Assembly (NCBI GenBank): GCA_021014325.1
Contig: CM037462.1
Span: 18,620,135 to 18,684,134 of the forward strand
Length of the DNA: 64,000 nucleotides
Direction of reading: 5' to 3'
DNA from: Plazaster borealis
Lineage: Eukaryota; Echinodermata; Asteroidea; Forcipulatida; Labidiasteridae
The position numbers and the translations under genes are program-made. The notes below the pieces were generated by a model. The model did no database searches. It was not told where the DNA came from and saw only the letters and a list, made by a program, of their open reading frames with translations. How positions within the stretch are numbered: position 1 is the first letter of the stretch; each line of letters opens with the position of its first letter. Of this stretch, positions 23,590 to 34,262 are shown in pieces.

Positions 23590-23828
23590 ACCTGAAGTCA
23601 CGTGGTACCTGTGGGGCAGACGCGGTTGGTCAGTTTTATGAATTAAAGGGTCGGTTGGTTTTCTACCCGAAGCCATGTGATGTCGGTGGGCAGTCGCGAT
23701 TGGTCAATCGCTTCGGACAGCATCCTTACCTGATGTCATGATTGGATAAACACGATTGGTCAATGAAGAATAGGTTATACTTATCGGTAGACATGTGATG
23801 GAAGAAAACAAAAGTGATTGGTCAATTA
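23590..23828. promoter_or_regulatory. Degenerate repeat array of CCAAT boxes and E-boxes
   Basis: Four inverted CCAAT words (ATTGG at 23699, 23741, 23755 and 23817), mostly as GATTGGTCAAT, plus related GTTGGTCAG/GTTGGTT words at 23625 and 23653. They alternate with E-boxes CACGTG (23599) and CATGTG (23674, 23792). Repeats such as ACCTGAAGTCACGTG, ACCCGAAGCCATGTG and ACCTGATGTCATG show it arose by old tandem duplication. NF-Y binds CCAAT, and USF-type bHLH factors bind CACGTG. A regulatory role is inferred. Confidence 0.5.
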
Positions 23829-24183
23829 GGAAATTACTGTCGACCATTGATCATCAAGTACCACACAGTATCAAAATCAGTCTTGTCATTTTACGAAAAA
23901 CTATTTCACAAAAGACAAATAATAACATTCTAAGATAAAGTCATCTTGGTTTGTTTGCCTTTTTTCGCTTTCCTGTTTACTGGCTCGTTGTATTCACTCT
24001 TGCAGGACTAATAATGTTCCTTTGGTTGTCAAGTTACACGAAACGAGAAGACCCCAACCAAGTCTAAAAATTTACATAATTACACTGAACATTCACAAAC
24101 TACTATACTTTTACAATGACAACCGTTCAGTCTCACTGCTCAGGATGGAGGTTAACAGAACACCACAAAGCCCTGCTCCGAAT

Positions 24184-24359
24184 CCAAGATGGCGCCCGCT
24201 CGCTGTTATTAAAAGCTCTTCAGCGCCAACCTGTTTTTGTCATCTCCACCAATCAGTTCTTCGTATTCTGTTTCACGGACGACAGGCCATCGCACCTGGT
24301 CTTGCAACGGGATAGATTTCTCGATATGGGATCCTCGCCGAGCGGTCTTTGGCGGGAAA
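24184..24359 (+). promoter_or_regulatory. YY1-CCAAT-E2F block, candidate CpG-type promoter
   Basis: A YY1-like word CCAAGATGGCGCC at 24184, a CCAAT box at 24249-24253 and a perfect E2F palindrome TTTGGCGGGAAA at 24348-24359 lie within 180 bases of a locally GC-rich stretch. This combination is typical of TATA-less housekeeping or cell-cycle promoters. No convincing downstream gene is visible. The overlapping frames on both strands (83-104 codons) lack domains and mostly start at non-ATG codons. Confidence 0.4.
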
Positions 24360-24499
24360 CTCGACGCTGGAATACGGACAGATTTAGACCGTGCACTTTC
24401 ATTATATCGTCTGAGAGCTCCTCTATCTAAAGCATCTCGGGCTCCCCCCGTGCTGATGTTGTGTGCAGGAGACACTGCCGTGTCATAAAGGCCTGACTA

Positions 24500-26993
24500 A
24501 ATTGAGAAGCCTTAACTTGTTGGAAAGGGCAAACTGCTATTGATCGAACTGCACCCAAGACCACTTGTAGAATGTGGGATGTGGAAAATGGCCTATGGAC
24601 AAATCGGAAATGTATATTTTGTTGTACACTACTGGCAAGAGTCCAACCAAAATGAACCAAGTGGTTGGCTTTACAACCACAATGTTGATTCGTTGAGTAA
24701 TAACAATTGTCCAACTTCGAGTGCAAACATTTTCATTCAACATATTTATTTCTTTTCATGCTTTGTGCCACCCAACCCCACACAAAATTACAATGGAACG
24801 ATATCGAGTAACACTTTTTCCGAAAACCCTTTTTTCGTGCTACCTTTCCCGCCAATTTGTTTGAAATACTCATTCTCACGTGCGTTTTTAAGCATTGATT
24901 GGGTATTCGAACTGTAGTCTTATTTTCCCGGTGCTTATTTAGTTATGTTGTTTATTATTATATTACTCTCATTTCCACAAAATAAATAGTCATAAATTAA
25001 CTGTAATAACCTGGAACTTTGACCCGTGGGGTCATGATACTGTGTGATGAAGAAACAAAAATGTCTCTTCCCTGCATTGCCAGTCCCTCCCTTGCGTTTA
25101 AAAGTAAATAATAAACACAATAATAGGGCATCTTATTACCCTTTTTCAGATTCTTACAAAGAGGTATTTACATTGAGTCTTCAAAAGTCCGTGGTGACCA
25201 TTCAGTGAGAAGTGTGAACAAGCCACCGTGCCATTTTGCCATTTTGCCATTTTGCCATTTTGCCATTTTCTAGTCAACCCCCGTTTCGCGCCGGAAAAAA
25301 ACTGATACACACTATTTGCACTTCTTTATGGATTAAATCCATATACCCAATACTAGGCCACCAGTATGAAGCCTTTTGACGACCAAAATGATAAAGTAAA
25401 TACCCCGGGGGTGGGAGTTTTTCTTCTCTAACGATGCGCTAAGCTCTCGTTTGTCCCCCATTTAATTTTATCCGTCTTGCCTCTGTTGTCGTGTAATTTT
25501 TCAGCCGTGGTTGCGCTTGCGAGCGCCCGGGTGTCACACAACGTGCATACAGCGTGAAAATAGAAAAGAAAAAACCCGGGACCCAGTTTAATGTCGGGGG
25601 CCAGACATGTATATCAGTTTTCTTGTGGTTGGACTAAGCCATCCGCAAAACACACGGAAATGCTCCACAGAAGTGTGGATAAAAACAGTCGGGTTCTTTT
25701 GATGTCAATCAGGGTTTTTTTTCAAATTACAACATTGTATTTTTTCTGGTTGGAAATCAAGGAGCATAAAAAACGGGTATTGTACGCTCCCGGTATCAAA
25801 GCTACAATGATTTGTTGTGTATGTTTACGAGCGAGTGAAAGAGTAAGATATACGAAAAAATGGACTGCATGACTTGGTTATACATGGTTATAATAGTTGT
25901 TGTTGAAGCAACATACTTCAGTTTCCTACACACACAAAAAGCTTCCTGTCGTATCACACAAAAAGATAAGATTCAGATAGTGAATATATTTATGCATTTT
26001 TTCTTGTTTATGCATTACTGTAGTGCAATTCAACCTATCGGTTGCCATATTGTTCACATTTGTATTTGTATGAAATAAACCAATAATAATATTAATAATA
26101 ATAGTGTGAACGAGGTAACACGAGAGGACTTTTTCTAGTAATGTACAAAGATGAAAACAGTTTGAGAAAAATCTTAGTTGAAAAACAAAATTAATTTCTA
26201 ATGTTCCATTTGCACGTGTATCTTTTATCATGAATTACAAGCGGTTTTACTCAAACCCATCTCTTTCAATAAGTTTTTCACCTTCTGTTTATTTGTATAA
26301 TGGTTATCAGATGTCATTTTAGATAAAGGGTTTTTCTGCGACAGGAATTTCACTATGTGACAGACATGGCGCATTACAAGTCTCTATTATTAGTATTTAT
26401 TAATGTTATTTTATTTTATTTTATTTATTTTATTTTTTATACTAACTTTATTTTATGAAAACGCCATTGAATATCATGTATTCAAGGGTATCAAACAAAA
26501 TACTAAAAAATAGCAAAAAAAATTGATTAGAAAACTAAATATATTAAACATAAGTACAGACCAACACGTTTAGCATGACGTGCATACATGTTGCTCTTTA
26601 AACTACAAAACCTGGTTGTTGTTATTTTGTTTCTCAATTTGCGAACATCAAAAGGTCCCCGATTTTATTTCCGTTTCTGCAACAAAGACAAAGCTACCAG
26701 CATATCACTTGGAATAGAAAAACACCATAATTGTAACAACCATGCGTAAACATTGTGAGTTTTCAGCAATAATGCACGTATACACGCGTTGCACACAGAA
26801 TGTGGAGGGGGAAAAAGAAAAACGCCCCCTCTCGGCACGAAAACAGGCTAATTAGTGACCATTCTATTGATGTTTTCGAAACACAAAAAATGAAATTGAG
26901 GCCAATATACCTGGACCCAATTCGTGGCGTTGCTTAACATGGATTGGTGTACTCACTGCCAACGGTGGCGTGCGGTAAGCGCAGAAATACGTG
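24500..26993. other. Noncoding stretch with short tandem repeat
   Basis: Five copies of GCCATTTT lie at 25230-25269. A minus-strand E2F-like core is at 24846-24853. The plus frame at 24540-24917 (125 codons) has no domain. Its sequence includes MWKMAYGQIGNVYFV, so a decayed or unknown exon cannot be excluded. A/T-rich simple sequence is at 26400-26450. Confidence 0.45.
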
Positions 26994-27627
26994 TACACTG
27001 CACAAAATGTGATGTTAAAGGGATTGTATACGTTTGGCAATGAGAACCCACTGTTTGTTTCAATCTTATATAGTTGTATATACCATAAAACTAACCTGTG
27101 TAAATTTCATTTCAAAAGGTGGTAGCGTTATTAAGATATTGCCGAAAAACTGGAGCGGTTTTATGTCCTTGCAGGAAGAATAATCTGCAATTGGAATACA
27201 CAATCTGAGAAAAGTTACTGTCAGTAACACTTCTCAGATTCAAATTTATTGGGATAAAAAATTATATCTTTTTCAATAACCGCGGTACTTCAAGTGAAAA
27301 GTTTCTCAAATTGCATTTTACTAACCAAAGCTGCCGTGTACTTCTTTACAAGTAAGTTTCTATTGCCATTAATTTTCAGAGTCATTAACAAACGTAAAGG
27401 CTACGGACCCTTTAAATTGACACCACGGGTATATTGTCACATATAGATACCAAAAAAAGGGAATCAAAACTTACACCATAATTATAGGGTGTTCAAATAA
27501 AACTAATTTCTGCAAAAACATTTAAAATTGTGTTATTTTAACACCATGATGTTAATTTTGATTATCTCTTTGGTATCTATATTTGACAATTGGTGTCAAT
27601 TTTTAACACCCCAGTTTTTGCAGTGTA
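26994..27627 (+). mobile_element. Family C MITE interrupted by D4 (C2)
   Basis: The left end TACACTGCACAAAATGTGATG lies at 26994-27014, and the rest resumes at 27416 with ATTGACACCACGGGTAT, running to GCAGTGTA at 27627. In intact C elements these parts are joined through a single TTAA in GTTAAAATTGACACC. The element is therefore split by D4. Confidence 0.9.
27015..27415 (+). mobile_element. TTAA MITE, family D, nested in C2 (D4)
   Basis: TTAA at 27015-27018 and 27412-27415. Left end TTAAAGGGATTGTATACG; the right end ends GGACCCTTTAA. The centre has arms AATCTGAGAA and TTCTCAGATT around AGTTACTGTCAGTAAC. The right terminal repeat is slightly rearranged (ACAAACGTAAAGGCTACGG). Noncoding. Confidence 0.93.
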
Positions 27628-27968
27628 AGCAGTTGGGTGATATTGTGATGTTTTTCGAGTTCAGACAGCTTTCGCTGGCTGAAAACTTGTATTTGAATCG
27701 TTTGTGTTTGGATGTGGGTTGACAAGCATTATTTTAATACGCGTGGACGTCTGGGTTTCAGGATGCTTGAATGCTAAAAATGCGCAGTGGTCTAGAATGC
27801 GCACATCTGTGACAAATCGGCGAGCCGTGAAGCGCAGAATACTTCTGGCCGCAAGCAAAGAATTCTGCAGTAGGCTAAACACAGCCGTGAAATTATGGCT
27901 CAGATCGCGACGGTTGTGTTTCCCGTTGCAGACTAATGTGGTTTATAAACCAATGAAAACTAAGCCTA
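27628..27968. other. Unique spacer, GC-richer, no gene supported
   Basis: Overlapping frames of 98 codons (+) and 73 codons (-) at 27661-28000 have no domain. The plus frame runs on into the B3 element, which argues against coding. Confidence 0.45.
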
Positions 27969-28606
27969 TACACTCTTACAAACTCCCGGATCAGAATTGA
28001 ACCCGGATTCCGGGTCCAAGTCTGACCCATTCCTTGGTAATGACCCGGAAATTGTTTTTAAAACAATATGATTGTTAAAGGCACTGGACACTATTGGTAA
28101 TTACTCAAAGTAATTGTTAGCATAAAAACTTACTTGGTAACGCTCAATGGAGAGCTGTTGATAGTATAAAACATTGTGAGAAACGGCTCCCTCTGAAGTA
28201 ACGTCGTTTTTGAGAAAACAAAAGTATTTTCTCAGTGAAATATTTGAATTCATTTCGAGACCTCACGCATGAGGTCTCGAAATCTCGAAATCATCTGAAA
28301 GCATACAAATTCGTGTGACAAGGGTGTTTTTTCTTCCATTATTATCTCGAAACTTCGATGACCAATTGAGTTCAAATTTTCACAGGTTTGTTTTTTTGTG
28401 CATATGTTGAGATACACCAAGTGAGAAGACTGGTCTTTGACAATTACCAAAGGTGTCCAGTGTCTTTAACTCAGATTCTGCGTCAGTTTGATCAATTTCT
28501 GGGTAATTTGGGCACAGATACCGGGTCCTGACCTCGGAATGGATCAGGCCCGATGAGACTGGATATACGGGTTAATTCTGACCCGTTTTCCTCCCTCTTG
28601 AAGTGT
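27969..28606 (+). mobile_element. Family B MITE interrupted by A8 (B3)
   Basis: The left part TACACTCTTACAAACTCCC begins at 27969. The right part resumes after A8 with CTCAGATTCTGCGTCAG and runs to about 28606, where the terminal repeat is degraded (CTCTTGAAGTGT). The GGGTCC/GACCCG words match B1 and B2. B2 reads GTTAACTCGGATTCTGCG uninterrupted at the same point. Confidence 0.88.
28075..28469 (-). mobile_element. TTAA MITE, family A, nested in B3 (A8)
   Basis: TTAA at 28075-28078 and 28466-28469, ends TTAAAGGCACTGGACAC and GTGTCCAGTGTCTTTAA. The arms are family A, but the centre is an unrelated hairpin: two perfect 14-base arms, 28252-28265 and 28270-28283, around CGCA, built on TCGAGACCTCA. 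Noncoding. Confidence 0.95.
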
Positions 28607-28793
28607 TGGAGATATGGAATTATGATGTACTGGGTGGAGTGAGCTAAGGTCAAATATACCAGCAGGTTCAATGTAGGAGACTCGTCATCAGAGGTGGGTT
28701 TTACGTTTCAGACAGAAACAAATGGCGATCAAAAAACAATCTAAATTCTAAATTCATAAAATGAGAAAAACAGAAAGGATACATACACTGCAC

Positions 28794-28955
28794 AAACCGG
28801 GTGTTAAAATTGACACCATGTGTGTTGTCACATATATAGATACCGAAGAGAGAATCAATAACATCTTCGGATGTTAAAATAACACAAATGTAATTGTTTT
28901 TGCAGAAATTAGTGTTATTTTAACACCCTATGGTGTAAATTTTGATTGTTTTAAG
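28794..28955 (+). mobile_element. Family C MITE, right end missing (C3)
   Basis: Starts TACACTGCACAAACCGGG, then TTGACACCATGTGTGTTGTC and the AACACAAATG/AACACCCTATGG words of the C centre. Homology stops near 28955 after ATTTTGATTGTTTTAAG. The right arm is lost. Confidence 0.85.
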
Positions 28956-29870
28956 TGGATGCCACGGGCCTTTGTGTGGTGAGTGTGTTGCGACACTTGT
29001 GTGGGTTGGCGATTTTCATTATTTTTAACGGGTTCCTTATAGAAGCAATCAAACTCCCAACTACACGCGAGGGAACCAGGACATTCTATATCCAGGTTAC
29101 GAGAAGATTAAAAATTCTAAAAAAAAGGGGGCGAATGTACTTTCTACTTGGTAACGACACCATAAAAAATGAGTTGATATTTTAACAGGTATATGGTCAA
29201 CAATGTATACGTTTTCATTATCGTGTTTGTTTTAGTACATTCAAGGGCAATCCAGTAAAGGCACCCCGTATAGGCTAATTAAAGTCTGGATAAAGACAAA
29301 AATTAACTATACACGGACATGGAAGAGAAAACAATACCGATAGGGTACAAAATGGAGCACTTGTCTAAATATCTTTTTTGATAACCCCCTTAGGAACAAT
29401 CAGCCTTGGGTTAATTAATTGTTGTTATCGTATGAAAAACTACGCGGTGATTTCAGAAAAAATAATAATAATAATCACAGATTCGTCTGTGTATATTTTA
29501 TGTTGGTTTTAAACGGACATTAGTGCTTTGAAGAATAAATGTTAAACCTCGTACCCATTTGTTGTATGTAATAACCGGGTATACAATTTTGTAATTATAT
29601 ACAACTACTTATATTGGACATAAAAATTGGAAACCAAATCAAAAAGGCCTAACTATATATGAACAAATGACAACCCCATCTGCTCGAATCGATAAGAGTA
29701 AACTTTCAAAAGAATATTTCCAATCTCAGTTTTTAAGGTTTATTCACTCATCGATTTCAGTAACAGATTCATGCAAACCATCTAATTTTCTATAATCGTA
29801 CAGCCATTCTGAGAAAATTTTATCAACAAATTGTGCGGGGGAAAACAAAGTCCCGGTATTTTGTGCTAAA
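28956..29870. other. Noncoding AT-rich stretch
   Basis: A 76-codon frame at 28955-29185 lacks known features. The rest is AT-rich unique sequence with nothing I can name. Confidence 0.5.
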
Positions 29871-30224
29871 TTGAAGGGTGTGTACAACATTGGTAATTGC
29901 CAAAGACCTGTATCCAAACTCGATGTGACCCAACATATACATGAAATAACAAACCTGTGAAAGTTTAAGCTAAATCGGTCTTCGGAGTCATGAGAAAACA
30001 GTGAAAAAAAAAACCTTATGTGTTTTAACTTTTTTTCAAAAATCGGAATTTATCCTGCAGGATAAAAACTATTATTTTACTCATTTCGTAAAAACTATGG
30101 CATTTCAAGCAAAACTATTTCAAGGGTAGTTTTCTACTATGGCCATCTTTATACCATGTAAGTTATGTGCAAATCTGTGAGCATTTATATTTTCATTCTT
30201 ACCAATGTTGTACACACCCTTTAA
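29871..30224 (+). mobile_element. TTAA-type MITE, family E
   Basis: Ends TTGAAGGGTGTGTACAAC and GTTGTACACACCCTTTAA, where the first TTAA has mutated to TTGA. The layout parallels family A (GGTAATTGCCAAAGACC, CCTGTGAAAGTTTAAGC), but the sequence is strongly diverged. The centre is an 18-base perfect palindrome TTTATCCTGCAGGATAAA at 30049-30066. It is a separate, older-looking subfamily. Confidence 0.85.
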
Positions 30225-33200
30225 AGAGAAAAAGCACAATTTGTGAATATATCACCTTTTCCCCTTCTTTTTCGCTGCTTCTGTATATCTACCAAGGCAG
30301 AGCCCTTTTCGCTGGCAGTAATGTTATTTCAACACGCATTGTGAACATGTATCAATTGCAAATGCAAAAAAAACCGTGTCCCTCAAAAAGTGCATCAATG
30401 TCCAAGTTGCCATACCTCCAAGCAAATTCCACTCTACTAAACGCATAATATGATACAACTCGAGCGTATGAGCGCAATAGGGACCCAAATTCCCTCCTCG
30501 CGATTTCACCGCGAAGGCAGGTGACTAGCTTGATTCGAGACCACCTGTCCTTAAACAAAAACCTCTATAAAATAAACACCTTTAAAAAAAACATCAAGTT
30601 GGAATTTCCCCCTTCTAATACAAACGTCTGTCACTCGTAATTATAGGTAGTGTACACATAGCACTCGCTGACTCTACGAGTTATATCTTTGCACTTACAC
30701 GCTTGGGTAGCACCATGGTGCACGCGACACTCAAACAGCCCTCTGCGACTGGGACCATAATGGGGCTATATAGTACAAGTTCATGTGTCATAAAAACACA
30801 ACAGAAACATATTATTAAGGTCGAGGCGGGAAAAATGGAAAAGTAGGGCAAGCCGGTTTTGGCTTGCTGTTGCTACCGGTGTTCATTTGCAAATCGGTTA
30901 CTTGTAAGACCGTGTTCCCTTTGCGGCTGGGGCGTTGAGGCATGCAGCGTGTCCCCCATGACGGGCTGTGCCAGCGGGCTGGTATAAGCACAGCTTTACA
31001 ACTACCTCCCGTTGGTGCCTTACATGTACACGACGACCACGCAGCATTTACAGTACAGCTCTACTAAACCTTAGCGCTTCAGTCAAGCACAGTGCAGCAA
31101 AAAAAAAAAACACCTGAGCGAATTATTTTTGTGTTCTTACACAGTTGTGCGGTAGGGGTGCCGACATGTGAGAGTAAAAAAACATGCTTACAAAATGGAG
31201 ACAATAACTGTGAGAAATCTTAAAGCTGTTATGATATCTATGTATATTCGATGTTTCACGGTACACTGCGCGCTTTTTATATTATTTATATGGTTTATAT
31301 ATCGTGACCTGTCGCAGTGTGAGCGCTCACATTGAGTGGTATGCATGCGCGCACATGCACTATACGTTGGCCTAGTTATTACGTGTGTGTTCCATTTTCG
31401 TGAGTCGCCCCAGACTACATCGTGTGGTACGTGTTTGTGTGCCACACGGAGCTCTACGGCTGCAGCTAGCTGACCATAGTATTGGGGGGTTTATAATGTA
31501 TAAACGTAGGGGGATGGTAAGGCTAAGATTGAGTTGAGTTTGTCCGAGTTACATGTCATTAACGCAGACGGTCAAATGTGATATTTTCTCCGGGGTCATG
31601 TACAGTGTTCTCTCAGCCCCCCTTGGGCGGGAGAGGGTTTTCTCTCCAGTGTTTTTTTTTCCCCGGTGCTGCCAAATGGCACTTAAATATATCTTTTTCA
31701 TTGCATATGTATGTTTACGTGTGACGGTTCAGCCAGGGTTGTGCAATCTACATAGCGTTTACTTTACCCTGATAATTCAATATTACAAAATGGCCTATGC
31801 GCACACACAGTAAAGCTGTTCCACGCTGTGAATGGGGTGCCAGTCAAGTGAACACGAATTGGAGGTTTAATTTTTTTTTTGTCAACCATAATTTTATGCG
31901 TGATTAGTTAGGGCTTAGGAGGGTATCATTGCAGACACTATTCTCTATCAATTGGCGCTCTCATTTTGTATTGTTCCTGGCGAGTCGTGTCGATGTATAA
32001 TTCCCTTTTAAATTGTTTTACTCTAAATAACACATTCCTTTGTGCGTGGGATGAACAATTTTGTGTCTAATGTTAAGGGTGGGCCTATAGTTTAATGATA
32101 ATGGTAAATATTTTGTAATGGGAAAGTGCATTTATTCTAAATGTTTAGTGAAAACTAAAGATTTGGAATGAATGCACTCTCCCATGCGATGGAATTCGCA
32201 GAAAAATATTAAGACTGTTTTATTTTTGCAGTTATTGTTATTGTTGTTTGGTTGTTGTTGTTGTCGTTGTTGTTGCTGATGTTTTGGGGTTTTTGGTTTT
32301 TTTTTACACAATCATAAGGTGTGCTTGTTTCAACAGGCAAGAACCTAATTTTTGGTACTATTGTATTTTGTGTATCACACGTTAGCATTTCAGACGAAAT
32401 TTGTTGTAAGATTGTAGTTTTAGTTTACAACAACAACAAAAACGTTCAGATTAAAAACAAAATGTTTATTTTTTTCACAGTGGTCGTTGGCAATCAATGT
32501 ATTTCCCTGCTTAGCCTTTGAAGTAATATCTGCCTGGGTAAGTCAAATCAAGGAATTAAAAATAAACTGATAATAAAATTCAATTTTTTAAGATAAAAAA
32601 TAACAATAGTAGAATTTGTAATGAATAACAACAACAATAATACTAACAATAACAAATAATAATAGGTACATTTCTTTAAGCAAATTAGGATGAAGTTCGA
32701 GACGTTTAGAGAATCTTAAATCAAATTATCGCAATAAATGTTTAATTATTAAAATCAACATATAAATAAAACATGTGACAACAACAAACGAAAAAGTCAA
32801 AAATTTGAGATGTCACAGTCTAGAAATCATCTGCAATTAGAATTTAAAGATTGATTTTTGTTAATTTTTATTATCAGGTTAGCCTATACTTAACTAAGAT
32901 TTATTTTATGTATTTTTAAAATTATGGTTTTGTTCTGTTATACATTAATTAACTGCATGTTCCTGCCAAGGCACTTTTGGTAAACAGTGGTTTACTGTGA
33001 GATTTCCCTGGATAAATATGAAATAAATAAATACAAAAACACATTTAAAGGGTAGGAAATAAAAATAAATAAATAAATTGGATGGGCGGTGATCCACACT
33101 CCTTCAACTCATCGAATATGTCTTTTTGTTTTCCCTACAATTATTATGCTTTTAAAAGCACTGCGTAGGCCAATAACGTGTACAGGTTTTATATTTCCAT

Positions 33201-33814
33201 AGTTAATCTACTATTCGTTCATTTCATTCATGTGTATTTATAAAGGCACTTGCTCCCATTATGCTTTGATGAAGATAAAGATTGGATACCAACAATTGCC
33301 CAACGGCATCTTCTTTTTTAATTTTGGGTCATCATCTTCTTTGACGAGAGAATAAATATTTCTTGGGATGATTGTTGCTTGCACATACATTTACATTATA
33401 AATGAGCATTCAAAATAACCAATATTGATGACAATTCTACTCCCTGTGGGCGGCTCGAGTGCCCCTTTAAGTTCTTGAATTGGGTTAATAAAACAGTTGA
33501 TTTAAATCAATGAAGCAGCGGACTGTAAGTCTATTAAAGTGGAAAGATCGCTAGTCTGTACTGGAATTCCAGCATGCCATGTTGTGCGTGTGGGTGTGTG
33601 TGTGCTCTATATGCTCTATAGAATCAGACCACAACAAAAATCCCCTCAAATATTATTCCCCCAAAACGTCTTACCGAATAATATTAGAATTTGTTGTTAT
33701 TGAATGATGTCAATGGGTAATGACATTGAGTGTAGAAGGGGCTCAGAAGGAGACTGTGTTTGGGTGTTATACAATGTTTATTGCTTTTCCGGACTTTGTC
33801 TCATTGCGTGCGTG
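30225..33814. other. Noncoding stretch with a possible retroelement tail
   Basis: 30830-31080 is GC-richer and holds an E2F core GGCGGGAA (30825), a hairpin GCAAGCC..GGCTTGC (30848-30867) and a palindromic octamer-like ATTTGCAAAT (30885-30894). (TTG)n lies near 32236-32278. 32880-33035 ends CCTGGATAAATATGAAATAAATAAATA, interpretable as a non-LTR retroelement tail. No coding region is supported. Confidence 0.45.
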
Positions 33815-33863
33815 ACGAGTGCAATTATCCAAGATGGCGGACAAACCGTAATCTTCCCTTACT
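33815..33863 (+). repeat. Flank segment duplicated at 4307-4356
   Basis: Nearly identical to the bases left of D1 (see 4307-4356), including CCAAGATGGCGGACAAACC. It directly precedes the TTAA of D5. Confidence 0.85.
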
Positions 33864-34262
33864 TTAAAGGCATCGTACACGTTTGGTAATTGGAGCCTAT
33901 TATTGTTTGTTTCAAACCTAAATAGATGTAGATATATACCATAAAACTAACCGGTGAAAATTTCATTTCAAAAGGTGGTAGCGTTTTTGAGATATTGCTG
34001 AAAATCTGGAGCGGTTATGTCCACGCAGGAAGAATTATCTGCATTGGAATACACACTCTGAGAAGCGTTACGCGTAACGCTTCTCAGATTCAAATGTTTT
34101 TGGGGATAAAAAGTGATATATTTTTCCATAACCGCAGTACTTCAAAGTGAACAGTTTCTCAAAATGCATTATACTATCCAAAGCTGCTGTACTCTTACCA
34201 ATTAAGTTTTTATTGCCATTCGTTATATCAGAGTCATTACCAAACTAGTACGATGCCTTTAA
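33864..34262 (+). mobile_element. TTAA MITE, family D, complete (D5)
   Basis: TTAA at 33864-33867 and 34259-34262. Left end TTAAAGGCATCGTACACG, right end ACTAGTACGATGCCTTTAA. The centre is a perfect 32-base palindrome at 34057-34088 around TTACGCGTAA, the most perfect in the window. Other family words are CATAAAACTAACC and GTCCACGCAGG. Confidence 0.95.

Noticed and set aside
34057..34088. miRNA precursor from the 32-base palindrome
   Set aside because: No loop of proper size, and it is the centre of a repeated MITE.
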